From Vigna angularis (lineage: Eukaryota; Streptophyta; Magnoliopsida; Fabales; Fabaceae), in assembly GCF_016808095.1 (NCBI RefSeq), contig NC_068973.1:1110501-1174500 (forward strand): a stretch of 64,000 nucleotides of DNA, read 5' to 3'. Made by a program: the position numbers and the translations under genes. How positions within the stretch are numbered: the first letter of the stretch is position 1; each line of letters begins with the position of its first letter. This document shows positions 39,096 through 49,726 of this stretch, piece after piece. The notes beneath the pieces were generated by a model, which saw only the letters and a program-made list of their open reading frames with translations, searched no databases and was not told where the DNA came from.

Positions 39096-42000
39096 TCTTT
39101 TGTGGGTAAATGTCAACTATATTAATTCTATTTAAAGACAATGACGTGGTAGAGAGAAAAAAGAAAGAATGTTTTGAGCATAGTTTTGTGATAAAAGAAG
39201 TAACTGGTTAGTGGAAAGTGTGTGTGATATTTAAAGAAAAATAGTTGAAAATTTGATATGTAATCATGATTCGCATTATCTCATATCACATACCTTTTGT
39301 TTCCACCGTCCATATCATATCATTACTTTTTCCAGTGGAGACTGAGTAAAATTACACTACTATACTCTCTGTACTCTACTCATCATTTTTCCTACATTTT
39401 AACTACTATTTAGGTGTATTTTATGGAAGCTTTTAGACTTTTATAAACTCATAAAAAATTACTAAACAAAATAATAGATGTTAATATCATTAATAATGAA
39501 TGTTTTGTTAAATTAAATAAATATTATCATAAAAAATGAGGAAAACTTTTAGAAAATACAGAAAAAGATTAATATTTCAGCTTATAACAAACAATGTATT
39601 TTAATTTCATAAAGTCAAGGTTTTAACTTAAGATTTTAAAATATACTATTTGAAAAAAAAAACGAATTTAAATTCTAAAAAAAAATTCCCCGCTTCATCG
39701 ATAATTAGTTTTTATAGAAACATACGAACAATCCTAAAATCTCTCTTACGATATTCATTAACAAAGTTAAAATATTTATAAATCAACCCTAACACCATTA
39801 ATATAAGCTCACATTAATGTAGTAAAAGATATTGTTTCGGTCTCTTCATCATGAAAGTGGCACTAAAGTCATGATTTCACAAAAAAGAAAGACATCGTTT
39901 CACACACAAACTTTGAAAGAAAAATAATTATCATTTATAAAAATAAGTTGATGATGGATATCTATATATAGATAAAGTGTGTGTAGATTCTTGTTTAAAG
40001 GACTTTAAACATAAGCTTGTACTTTCTAAAAATTCAACCCAAAGTCATGGATTAAATAAAAAACAAAACGTAAATTATGTTGAATTATTAAATGTGAATC
40101 CTAAACATAATGAATATCATAATCTAAGCACAAACAATAGTGTTAAGGAAGAGTAAAAAAACAGATTGATTATGTTGTGTTCATTTATTTAAAAAAAGAG
40201 TTTATTTAATCAAATCATTATATTTTTATTTTTTTTACGTATTTGTTTTAAAAATAACCAATTCCTACTTATTTTGATGAGAAAATCTTATTTGTTTTAA
40301 CCAATTAATTATTTTAAAATTATTTTTTCTAAAAATACTTAGTTATTTATCCAACTCATAAACTAGCTACTACAAAATATTTGAGATATAACATTAAACC
40401 ATCATTACAAAACATTTTGACCTTTAAACATATATAATATGAATTATCCAATTACATGTATTTGTGCATCAGAAACTTAAATACATTTGAACTGTTTTTG
40501 AGATTATTTTTCGCCTTTCTGTATATATAACTTGTTCAATCACCTTTCTTACGCTAGTTTCTTTGCTAAATACTCTTTCATAGCTACCATGTTTCCTTGC
40601 AGAATTTTCACTAGCCCCTGCAATCTATTGCAATCCTTTCACAAAGCACTATAGAAAATATCACTTTTGGTAGTATTTTCATCTCCAAATTAACTTTTAA
40701 AATAGTGCTATGTTGACTTTCCACTTTGAGCATGTGAATAATTGCACACGGTGATTTAATTTGTACGTTTTCACTTTATTTTTTTTTTCTAACTTTGGGT
40801 GTGATAGAGATATTTTGATATATTTTTTCAGTTTTGATTTTCTGTTATAATTTTTTATTCAATTTTTTGTAATGATTTTACATTGCTTTGTGTTTTCTTT
40901 TTATATTCAAGTATATTTCACTTCTCTAAAATAACTCAAATCTCACACTTTGAATAAAAGATTTTGAGTGAATGTTTGATAAATATAGAAGTCCTATTAA
41001 GTTTATAGAAGAGGATGTTTCCTAAAGAAATAATGTTGTTAATCTTAGCTGAACACATTTACCTGAAACTCTTATCAAGAAGACTTTCGATGTTGGGTTT
41101 ATCAAGGGAGAAGTAAAGTGAATATTGAGATAGTTGAAAGACACTTTAAAAATGCATCTGTCTTCATTCTTATATAATGCTTTACTTTATCATTTTTTCA
41201 CTCGATGCGGAACTTAGACTCACATTTAGAATTCTAACAGGTCCAACTTGAAACTATTCGTTTTTGAAAGGATTAAGAGACTGGTAAAAAGTTCTTTTTT
41301 TAGATACTTGAGAAATCGAGAAATTTGATAAACAAGAAAGTTGAGAAATTTAGATGTTTTTTTTAACTGTTTCAATTTTTTGAAAGTATTGATCAGAAGA
41401 TTAATAGTGGTAGAAGAATAAACATTTTGTGACTTTTGTAACAAGATAAGAATATATTTTCATATTGCTTTTTAGAGAAACCAAAGAGGGCATCAGTTTT
41501 GTCATTCTTCAAAGTAGAAAGATCAATAACAGTGTCAATCATATTAGCAGAACTCAAGCCTACAAAATCGACTTGATTTGTAAGGTGATCAGAAGAAGTA
41601 GAACACATCATGGGTGAAATTGTAAAGAGAAGGTAAAGGGATAAGGTGTTTAATTTTGATACCATGTGAATGCTTGGAAAAACACAAATGAGGGAAAACT
41701 TAAAGAGAAATCTTTATATTGTAAGTATGAGAACTATGGAAGGTGTATAATTTGATAGTATATGAGTATTTGAGAAAAAACAAGTGAGAGAAAAATTAAA
41801 GAGAATTTTTTTATTAAAAGTATGAGAACAAAGTTATTTTAAAAAGTGAATTATGATTGAATATAAATGAAAAATACAAGTAAGAGAAAATCATAATAGA
41901 AAACCTAATAGAAAGTCATAATAAAAACCTAATCGAAATCATAACATAAAACTAAAAGAATATAAAAAAAACTTAATAAGAGACTGACCTAATTAGATGT

Positions 42001-43102
42001 ATAAATACAAATTAAAAGTATACTGGTTGAAACTTTTGCGATACATTTATTGCAACATTAATTACTAAACTATTTAGATAATGAACTAACTTAAACATAA
42101 ATATTTTTAACAAGTAATCGGTTTAAGTAAAGCACACTAACAAAAAGAAAGTTGAAAAATAAAAATTAATTGAAGTCAATACTGTATCCCATATATCCTA
42201 AAAAAATCCATTCTTTTTGTGCATTTCCCCTCAAATAGAATTTTTGATAAAATTTATAAAACAATCAAGCAAATAATAAATCCACTTAAATAATAACTAA
42301 AATAAATTGTTTTTCTATTATTAATATATACTATACACACAATGAGAAAAAAATGGATTTTACTTTCGTGTAATTTTTTTATAAATTATTAAAATGGACA
42401 ACTTTTAAAAAAATTATAAATATTAGTAAATCATGCATTGCACAATTTCACTAGGAAGACTTTGAATTTCTAAAATTAAAATCGGGTTAGTTTTATACTA
42501 TTTGTAGGTAAAAAGAAAAGTTATGTGAATCAAACATAACTTTGATTTTTTTTTAATATGTGCAATACTACATCAATATAAATCAAACTATACTAAAATT
42601 GTCACTTTAACGCTACTTTAATTCAAATAAAAAAAATAATCAAAATTATATTTAGTTCTCACAACCTCTTCTTTCATCCAAAAGTCTTATAGAAAAAACA
42701 CACTCTTTAGCCTGAAGTCATGTCATGCCTATATATACGAGTAATGTCATGCAAACACGGATGGTCTACGTTCTAAAAATTTGAGGAAGTTGTCCATTCG
42801 ATAATTTACATACAAAATTGCAATCTTAGAATAAAAAAAAGACCCAAAAAATATCTACACACTTTTTTAATTTATCATTGATTAAAATTTATTTTTAAAA
42901 GAAACCTATTAATTTGGTGGATCTCCTGATTTAATTAGTTTCAGTTGTTCCAATTTCAATAATTTCATAATGAGATTGTTTGCAACGTCAAACCAATGTG
43001 ATGTTCTAAGACATTAATCCTTAATTTTCTCCCAAGAATACACCCGTTCATTCAAAAGACAAAAAAAGTTCTTAAATCACGGATGATGAATGAAATGCAA
43101 AG
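37943..43102. other. Gene-free interval with retroelement scraps
   Basis: About 5.2 kb of AT-rich DNA. It holds an (AT)n tract at 39066-39094, a decayed TRIM LTR at 41091, and a possible Copia-type remnant at 41393 to about 41850. A minus-strand 90-codon frame at 41393-41665 begins at an ATGGTATCA resembling a tRNA-Met primer site, immediately after a TG...CA-type edge at 41665, and near-duplicate 85-base units follow at 41665-41830. The rest shows no motif. The 88-codon frame at 37989-38255 overlaps the phylloplanin promoter and is not called. Confidence 0.55.
41091..41240 (-). mobile_element. Decayed TRIM LTR (third family member)
   Basis: TGTTGGGTTTATCAAGGGAG opens the match, followed by CTTCATTCTTATATAATGCT, TTACTTTATCATTTTTTCAC and ACTTAGACTCACATTTAGAA, the same order as the TRIM LTRs at 22351-23030 with a deletion in the middle. 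The bases before it (AAGACTTTCG) resemble the TRIM interior, so this is an LTR with a little internal sequence. Confidence 0.6.
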
Positions 43103-44849
43103 ATGATAAGTTGTCGACATAGAAGTAACAAGTTTGGTTGTTTTGGTAAATCATGGAACAATGTTCATTCTTCCTTTCATTCCCTCTCATCATCTTCATC
43201 ATCAACATTTCACAGTTCAGTCACAGCCACAGGTACCCACACACTCTGCTATTATCATTTCACACTTTCAAGTTGAAGGGCACTGTCAAAATCGCATTTT
43301 TTACCCTACAAAACCCTTCATTTAATTTTTTTTCTTTTTTCCAGATCCCGAAGTACTCCACCGAGTTCTCCTAAGCTGCAGAGGTTCTATGGATTTAAAA
43401 ACTGCCACTAAAACCCATTCGAGAGTTGTTGTACTTGGCCTTGCCACTTACCCTTCTCTTGTGTCATCTCTCATATCAACCTATGCTCGTTGCCACCAAC
43501 CCCAGATTGGTCTTCGCGTTTTCTCCAAGGTTTTGGACCTCTTCAGCAGGAATCTGGTGATTGACAGTTTGATGAAAGGGGGACAATGTGATGTTGCCAA
43601 GAAGGTGTTTGTCAAAATGCCTGTGAGAGATGTAGTCACTTGGAACACCATGGTTGGAGGTTACGTCAAAAACTCGCGCTTTTTGGATGCGTTGAACCTT
43701 TTCCGGAGGATGCTGGGTTGCAAGGTTGAGCCTGATGGGTTCACCTTTGCTGCTGTGTTAACTGCATGTGCACGCCTTGGGGCTCTTTGCAATGCCGAGT
43801 GGGTGCATCGTTTGATGGTTGAGAAGAGGGTTGAGCTGAATTATATATTGAGTGCTGCTTTGATTGACATGTATGCTAAATGTGGTAGGATTGATGTTTC
43901 AAGACAGGTTTTTGAGGAGGTTGTTCGTGATCATGTGTCTGTTTGGAATGCTATGATTACTGGGTTGGCAATTCACGGACTTGTAATGGATGTGACTCTG
44001 CTTTTTTCAAGGATGGAGATAGAGAGTGTTCTGCCAGATTCTGTTACTTTTATTGGGATTCTGACTGCTTGTAGCCATTGTGGATTGGTTGAAGAAGGTC
44101 GGGAGTATTTTGATATGATGCAGAATCGTTTCATGATTCAGCCAGAGCTGGAGCATTATGGAACCATGGTTGATCTACTGGGACGAGCAGGGCTAATGGA
44201 AGAAGCCTATGCTCTCGTTAAGGCGATGCCTATGGAGCCTGATGTTGTTATATGGAGAGCACTTTTGAGTGCTTGTAGAATACACAGAAAGAAAGAACTT
44301 GGTGAAGTTGCGATTGCAAATATATCTCGCCTAGAGAGTGGAGACTTTGTGCTGTTGTCAAATATGTATTGCTCTTTAAAGAACTGGGATAGTGCTGAGA
44401 GGGTGAGGCAGAGGATGAAAATGGGAGGGATTCGGAAAAACCGTGGTAAAAGTTGGATTGAATTAGGGGACAGCATTCACATATTCAATGCAGCTAATCA
44501 TTCACATGCAGAAATGAAATCAATATACCGAGTGCTTGAAGGTTTGGTCCAAAGAGCTAAGTTGGAGGGATTCACACCCTTGACGGATCTGGTTTTGATG
44601 GACGTGTCTGAAGAGGAAAAGGAGGAGAATTTAGCATTTCACAGCGAGAAGTTAGCCTTGGCCTATGGGGTCCTGAAAAGTAGCCCTGGAACCAAAATCA
44701 GGATTTCTAAAAACTTGCGAATCTGTCTTGACTGTCACAACTGGATTAAAATCATATCAAAAATATTAAACCGAGAGATAATTGTGAGGGATCGAATTCG
44801 TTTTCACCAATTCGAAGGTGGTATGTGCTCTTGCAGAGACTACTGGTAG
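43103..44849 (+). CDS. PLS-DYW pentatricopeptide repeat protein (At5g50990-like)
   Basis: DYW-class PPR proteins bind organellar RNA and usually convert specific cytidines to uridine. Two exons, 43103-43232 and 43345-44849, join with phase 1 (ACAG|ATCCCG) into 544 residues. The N-terminus is Ser/Arg-rich (MISCRHRSNKFGCFGKSW, then a run of Ser), suiting an organelle presequence. PLS repeats follow, including MPVRDVVTWNTMVGGYV, ALIDMYAKCGRIDVSRQVFE, HVSVWNAMITGLAIHG and PDSVTFIGILTACSHCGLVE; then the E region (MPMEPDVVIWRALLSACRIH, KSWIEL) and the DYW deaminase with HSEKLALAYG, CLDCH and the terminal CSCRDYW. The HxE and Cys ligands for zinc are present. The continuous match of DPEVLHRVLLSCRGS upstream of the in-frame ATG at 43389 shows the true start is in exon 1. 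The RNA target cannot be read from sequence. Confidence 0.95.
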
Positions 44850-47373
44850 AGTTAATTCTTGGTTGCATGGTTGAGTGACCATCAGCATATGATCGTACTG
44901 ATTTAGAAGAAAGTGTCTAAGATGTGTGAGAAAGGTGGACCTTATGCACCAAAGTAATATCATATCTCTCCACAAAGTACAAACACCAAAATATTATCCA
45001 CTTACATCTTTTTAGCATACCTGTTAGCTCTGAAAAAAAAAAACATTTTGGACATAATTTTTGAGTCACAGTTATTCTAAGTTGCCACGGACTTTTAAGT
45101 CTCGGTGAAATGCCTAAGACAGGTGGCATAGCTCTTAATCGCACGTTCTTAAGATTCAAGGTACATTGGGGTAACTGGTGGTGGAAATCCTCTTCTCCTT
45201 TTTGGTCGAGCTGCTCCCTCATACCTTCTTCTGGATTCCCAGTGATAGCTGTTGTGTCCTTCTCGATTCACTTTTGACCTTCTAGTGACCAATTACTAGA
45301 AAAAGGAATAATATTTAAAATTGCATAACTAGTTATATTGTGATGACAGCGTCAATCATTTTTTATTTTCCCTTTGTTCCTTTTACTTTCACTATAATAA
45401 ATGGCATTTGTTCTGATCATCTGGCCAACAACAGAAGTAGGGCTTGTTGCATCAAATGGAGCTAGCCAACGTCAAATTAATGATCTGTTAGGCATTAGGT
45501 TCATCAACCTCTTACGGAAACATTAAACTTTTATTGCCCACGCTGGATATTGAGATTTCTTGTACTATCATGGTATCAAATGTCATTGTGCTGCTTAAGC
45601 TAATAATTTTGAAAGGTTTTGCTTGGTTCTGTCTGTAAAAGTTTGGCCACTTTTGAGATTAGAATGCACTAATTGGACTGGTTGACTCTCCTATTGGTTT
45701 TGATCATCTGTAATAACCTGTTTTACTGATGTATCCAATTCATGAAATTACCCTTAGATTTGAGGCTGCGTACAAAGAGAAGTATGTGTTTTGTTTACTT
45801 TATTTTGAAGAAATAATTGTTTGTTTTTATTAGCTTCATAAGGGCTTCTGTAAAATAAACTATGATTACTCTTCATGTAAGTCGAATCAACTATCTCTTA
45901 AGATGAAAAATCTGTGCCATTCACTTTGCTTAGTAAAGGTGGGACAATCAATCTCAAAAGTCTCAAAAACCCTAAACCCTAATATAAAATAAACCACATA
46001 GTCCGATGATTATGTCAACTAAACCCTAAGGTGGCAGCATTACCAACCTCTCACTGTAAGTTTTACCAATTCTCATTACTTCCATCTTGTTCATCCCTCT
46101 GGATTTTGACTCACATGAGTATTATCTTTTGGACAGTACCAATACGTTTAAGAGTTGTATATGTTAGGTTTAGTACAAGAAATAAAGAAATAGAAAATAT
46201 TTCTTTCTTTTAGTTTAGTTCTATTCTATACAACTGAAAAGAAAAATAAAAGTGTATAAAATCACATAAATATCCTAATTAAGAAAAAAATTATATAAAT
46301 AATGGTAATCATATTTGGTTCTTTTTATAAAAAAACTTGAGACTTTTCTTTTCCTGGTATTGCATCCCAACCCTCTTGTGAAATAAATGAAATCTTAAAT
46401 ATTGAGAGTATTAAAAATACATACAAACATTAAAAACTATACATTGGGAGAAATAATTATTAAATATGAAGTGAAACCCATGCAAAATTTGTAATTTCAG
46501 ATAAAGTTTAATCAATAGCAGGTTCGAAAGATAGTGTTGTTAGCATTTCTCTCAAATATTTTAGTCAAAGTTGTTGTGGTGAAGGATGTGCTAATTAAGA
46601 CAAATTCACACTCATTTTCTGATGAGTACATAATACATTCTTAGCAAAGTTTTAAGTGTATCATGGAATTTTATTAATTTGTTGGTAAATGATTAGTGTG
46701 TACTTATAATTTACAAAGAGTCTTTGTAAATTATTTTTTATTGGTTGGTAAGATAGGCATGTAGCTAAGTAACTTATTGAATTATTGTATGTTGATTCAG
46801 GAAAAAAAAAATAAGAGGTAAGGTTATCACTATAGGTTGATGATTCTCTAAATAATGAAAAAATGTTTTTTAATACAAATATTGGACATCATAATATTTT
46901 TTTATGTAGCTTTCATCAATCCCACCCTAGTACTTTGTTTGGCTTCAAGTTAAGAAAGTTAAGGAAAACAAAAAATAAGTCAAATTTCAATTAAAAAACA
47001 GATAAAAGGAATTTCCTTTAATTTTCACCTTAAGGAACAATTATTCATGTTTTCGCCTTTCTATAGTCTCTTTCTTTGTATCCCAATATACCATTAAAAA
47101 ATTAGATTAACTAGAAAGTCATTCAACAAGACTATGTTTCTTTTTAAGGGAATAAAAATGGACAACAACTTGCATGACATGATTTTACCGGACACAACGC
47201 CATTATTTATGAAAGCACTGAAAGAATGGCATGCTAAGCTCCATCCACATTTTCCTTTTCCACTGGACTCTCTCTTTTCATGCCAAACCATCATCCACAA
47301 TCATAATATCTCATAACTCCATATAATCACATCACAAAGATCAATCTCATACGCCTAAAACAAATCTAAGAAA
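44850..47373. other. Intergenic interval between the PPR and KCS genes
   Basis: About 2.5 kb. It contains the possible orphan exon at 45149-45281 on the minus strand and a telomere-type box AAACCCTAAACCCTAA at 45967-45982. The last 60 bases carry the probable KCS promoter, with CCATATAATC at about 47316-47325, roughly 50 bases before its ATG. Other frames have no motif. Confidence 0.6.
45149..45281 (-). pseudogene. Possible orphan terminal exon or gene fragment (Arg/Pro-rich C-terminus)
   Basis: Behind a possible acceptor (GGTCACTAG) the minus strand reads RRSKVNREGHNSYHWESRRR, then YEGAARPKRRRGFPPPVTPM and YLES followed by a stop. The composition, Arg/Ser/Tyr-rich with a PPPV motif, looks like the tail of an RNA-associated protein and unlike the AT-driven noise around it. 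I do not recognise the protein and see no upstream exons between 45282 and 47100. It may be a truncated gene copy. Confidence 0.25.
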
Positions 47374-48750
47374 ATGGAACCTCACAGTTTGTGTTGCTCA
47401 TTGGAAATATTGACACAACATATGAACACTGTCACTGAGCTTATTATCTCACCTTGTCATTGTCTTGCAGTGCTTTTGGTTGCGTGTGTTGCAACCCTCT
47501 ACGCTGCATGCAGAAGAAAAACACCAATTTATTTGATAGACTTCAACTGCTACTGTCCACCCAGTTCTTATAGGCTACCGCTGGCCATGTTTGAAGAGAA
47601 TCAATTTTATGATGACATGGACCCAGAGGCTGTTGCTTTCCAATGCAAGATCATGGCCAAATCAGGATTCAGTGAGCTAACGTCCATTTCTCCATCTCTT
47701 GCACAGATACCCAAAATCAAAGCTCTCTCCTTTGCCCTTGAGGAGGCCGAGACAATCATGTGTTCAGTGATAAAAAACCTGTTTGAGAAGAACAAGATAA
47801 ACCCTAAAACTATTGACATACTCATCACTAATAGCAGTGTCTTCTGCCCCACCCCGTCTCTCAGTGCCATGGTGGTTAACAGGTTCAGAATGAGGAGCAA
47901 CATCATGAGTTTCAACCTATCTGGTATGGGATGCAGTGCTGGAATAATTTCAATGAGTCTAGCTAAAGACTTGTTGAGAGTTCACAAGAACTCACTAGCT
48001 TTAATAGTAAGCACAGAGACGCTGAGTCTGAATTGGTACACTGGTAAAATCCCTTCTATGCTGCTATCTAATTGCCTTTTCAGAATGGGTGGAGCAGCTA
48101 TATTGATGTCTAGTAGGGTCCAAGATAGGCACAAGGCAAAGTATAAACTACAGCATATTGTCAGAACAATCACTGCACAGGATGATGAATCTCATGGCTG
48201 TGTTTACCAACAAGTGGATCCAGAGGACAAAGAAGGTGTATCCATATCAAAGAGCATAGTTAATGTGTCTGGAGATGCACTGAAGAAAAATATAGCTTCA
48301 CTAGGACCATTGGTTCTGCCTTTGAGGGAGCAATTCTTGTATTTATTTTCCATAGTTTGTCGAAAAATGTGGAGTACAGGAAGAATAAGCATCTACACTC
48401 CAAATTTCAACCATGCTTTTGAGCATTTCTGCATACATTCAGGGGGAAGAGCCATCATTCAAGCCGTTGAAAGAAACTTAAGGCTAAGGAAACAGGACGT
48501 GGAGCCATCAAGCATGACTCTCTACAGGTTTGGAAATATTTCATCATCTTCAATTTGGTATGAGCTGAGCTACATAGAAGCAAAAGGGAGGATGAAATGT
48601 GGGGACAGGGTGTGGCAAATTGCCTTTGGAAGTGGATTCAAGTGTAACAGTGCAGTGTGGAAATGTGTTTGTGACATGAAGCCAGACACCTCCACTGCAT
48701 GGAGGGATACAATTCATTCGTACCCAGTGGATATTATGAGAACAAACTGA
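47374..48750 (+). CDS. 3-ketoacyl-CoA synthase (KCS, FAE1-type)
   Basis: KCS condenses malonyl-CoA with acyl-CoA in the ER fatty-acid elongase, the step that sets very-long-chain fatty acid length for waxes, suberin and sphingolipids. The 458-residue intronless frame has a hydrophobic N-terminal segment (about 31-46, LAVLLVACVATLYAAC), then YLIDFNCYCPPSSYR. The catalytic Cys is C187 in SGMGCSAG, with H355 in HFCIHSGGRA and N388 in RFGNISSSSIWYEL; the spacing (168 and 201) equals that of FAE1 C223-H391-N424. The C-terminal block GDRVWQIAFGSGFKCNSAVW is complete. Oddities: the His usually found in RTHxGAD is Ile266 (RTITAQDD), and the His before RFGN is Tyr384. Only one clear N-terminal membrane segment is seen where many members have two. 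Closest in feel to KCS12-like members, but the subfamily is not certain. Confidence 0.93.
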   Translation: MEPHSLCCSLEILTQHMNTVTELIISPCHCLAVLLVACVATLYAACRRKTPIYLIDFNCYCPPSSYRLPLAMFEENQFYDDMDPEAVAFQCKIMAKSGFSELTSISPSLAQIPKIKALSFALEEAETIMCSVIKNLFEKNKINPKTIDILITNSSVFCPTPSLSAMVVNRFRMRSNIMSFNLSGMGCSAGIISMSLAKDLLRVHKNSLALIVSTETLSLNWYTGKIPSMLLSNCLFRMGGAAILMSSRVQDRHKAKYKLQHIVRTITAQDDESHGCVYQQVDPEDKEGVSISKSIVNVSGDALKKNIASLGPLVLPLREQFLYLFSIVCRKMWSTGRISIYTPNFNHAFEHFCIHSGGRAIIQAVERNLRLRKQDVEPSSMTLYRFGNISSSSIWYELSYIEAKGRMKCGDRVWQIAFGSGFKCNSAVWKCVCDMKPDTSTAWRDTIHSYPVDIMRTN

Positions 48751-49726
48751 GGATACAGATCGCTGTACACATTCAAAAAATAAAACCTTATATTCCATCC
48801 CAAGAATTAATATTTGATTTGAAAAAAAAAAGTTCTGTATTAACTGTCATCGTTAAGAATTGTTTTAAATAAACGATGTCACTTTTTTCGTACAAGAGTA
48901 ATTTCCTATCTACAGATGCTATGAAATAGCAACATGAGTTCAAAAACAAAGGTCCATGTAAACTACAAAATGAACCGAGTGACACATTGAAAAAAAAAAT
49001 AATTCAAGCTCAAGATTTCTAAAATTGTTCACCAAATTAGTATAGTGCTCAGAGCGCTTCAACTTCCTCATTCGCAGAGTTGGTGGCCAAATTAAGTTGC
49101 AATGCTTTCTAGATTAAATTAAAACAAACCCTATATTTCAGAGTAGTAGATGTATTTCTCTAGTTTGAGATAGTTTAAACAATATAAACTCGTTCAACAT
49201 GTTCAACAAGGATGGAAAACATAAACACCACCAGCCAAGATCAGTGGCGACAGCGGTATAATGGTATTAATCAGACACTGTATTATGGTCATCCCAAACT
49301 CGCAAAATAAAAAGCCAGAGATTTATACAAATGAAGAAGCCCATATTGGGACAACGTCAGTGGCCAATTTAGTTAAGTTTTTCAGCAAATACGTATCAAA
49401 AAATAAATTAAAAAAATTCAGAGTTAAAATCGATTTATATACTACTTTTAACTTCATCTAAAGCTCTCATTTAACTTCTCCAAAACTAAATTACATGACT
49501 CAATTCAATTCTACAAAGAGTCTATTCAACTAAATTGCAAAGCTATTAAGATACACATGGATCTATGTAGGAATAGTCCTTAAAAGCAATCCAATGATAC
49601 AAAATTGACGACAAAAGGCTGTTAAAAGAGAACTCAGAATCACCCCCAACAAGGGTATTTAGACCAGAACCTCCAATCTGTGAATTGGCAGAATGAATAG
49701 CCTGAGATGAGATACGAAGAGAATGT
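48751..49726. other. Tail-to-tail intergenic spacer between KCS and PRL1
   Basis: About 1 kb between convergent genes, containing both 3' untranslated regions. No gene or repeat recognised; the 66-codon frame at 49261-49461 has no motif. Confidence 0.65.

Noticed and set aside
41393..41665. Minus-strand 90-codon frame starting at ATGGTATCA
   Set aside because: It might be the start of a Copia-type gag next to a primer site, but the similarity is too weak to call a gene; mentioned only in the interval description.
43153..43374. A 73-codon frame MEQCSFFLSFPLIIF... resembling a signal peptide just before the PPR gene
   Set aside because: It overlaps PPR exon 1 in another frame and runs through the intron; the splice and phase match supports the PPR start at 43103 instead.
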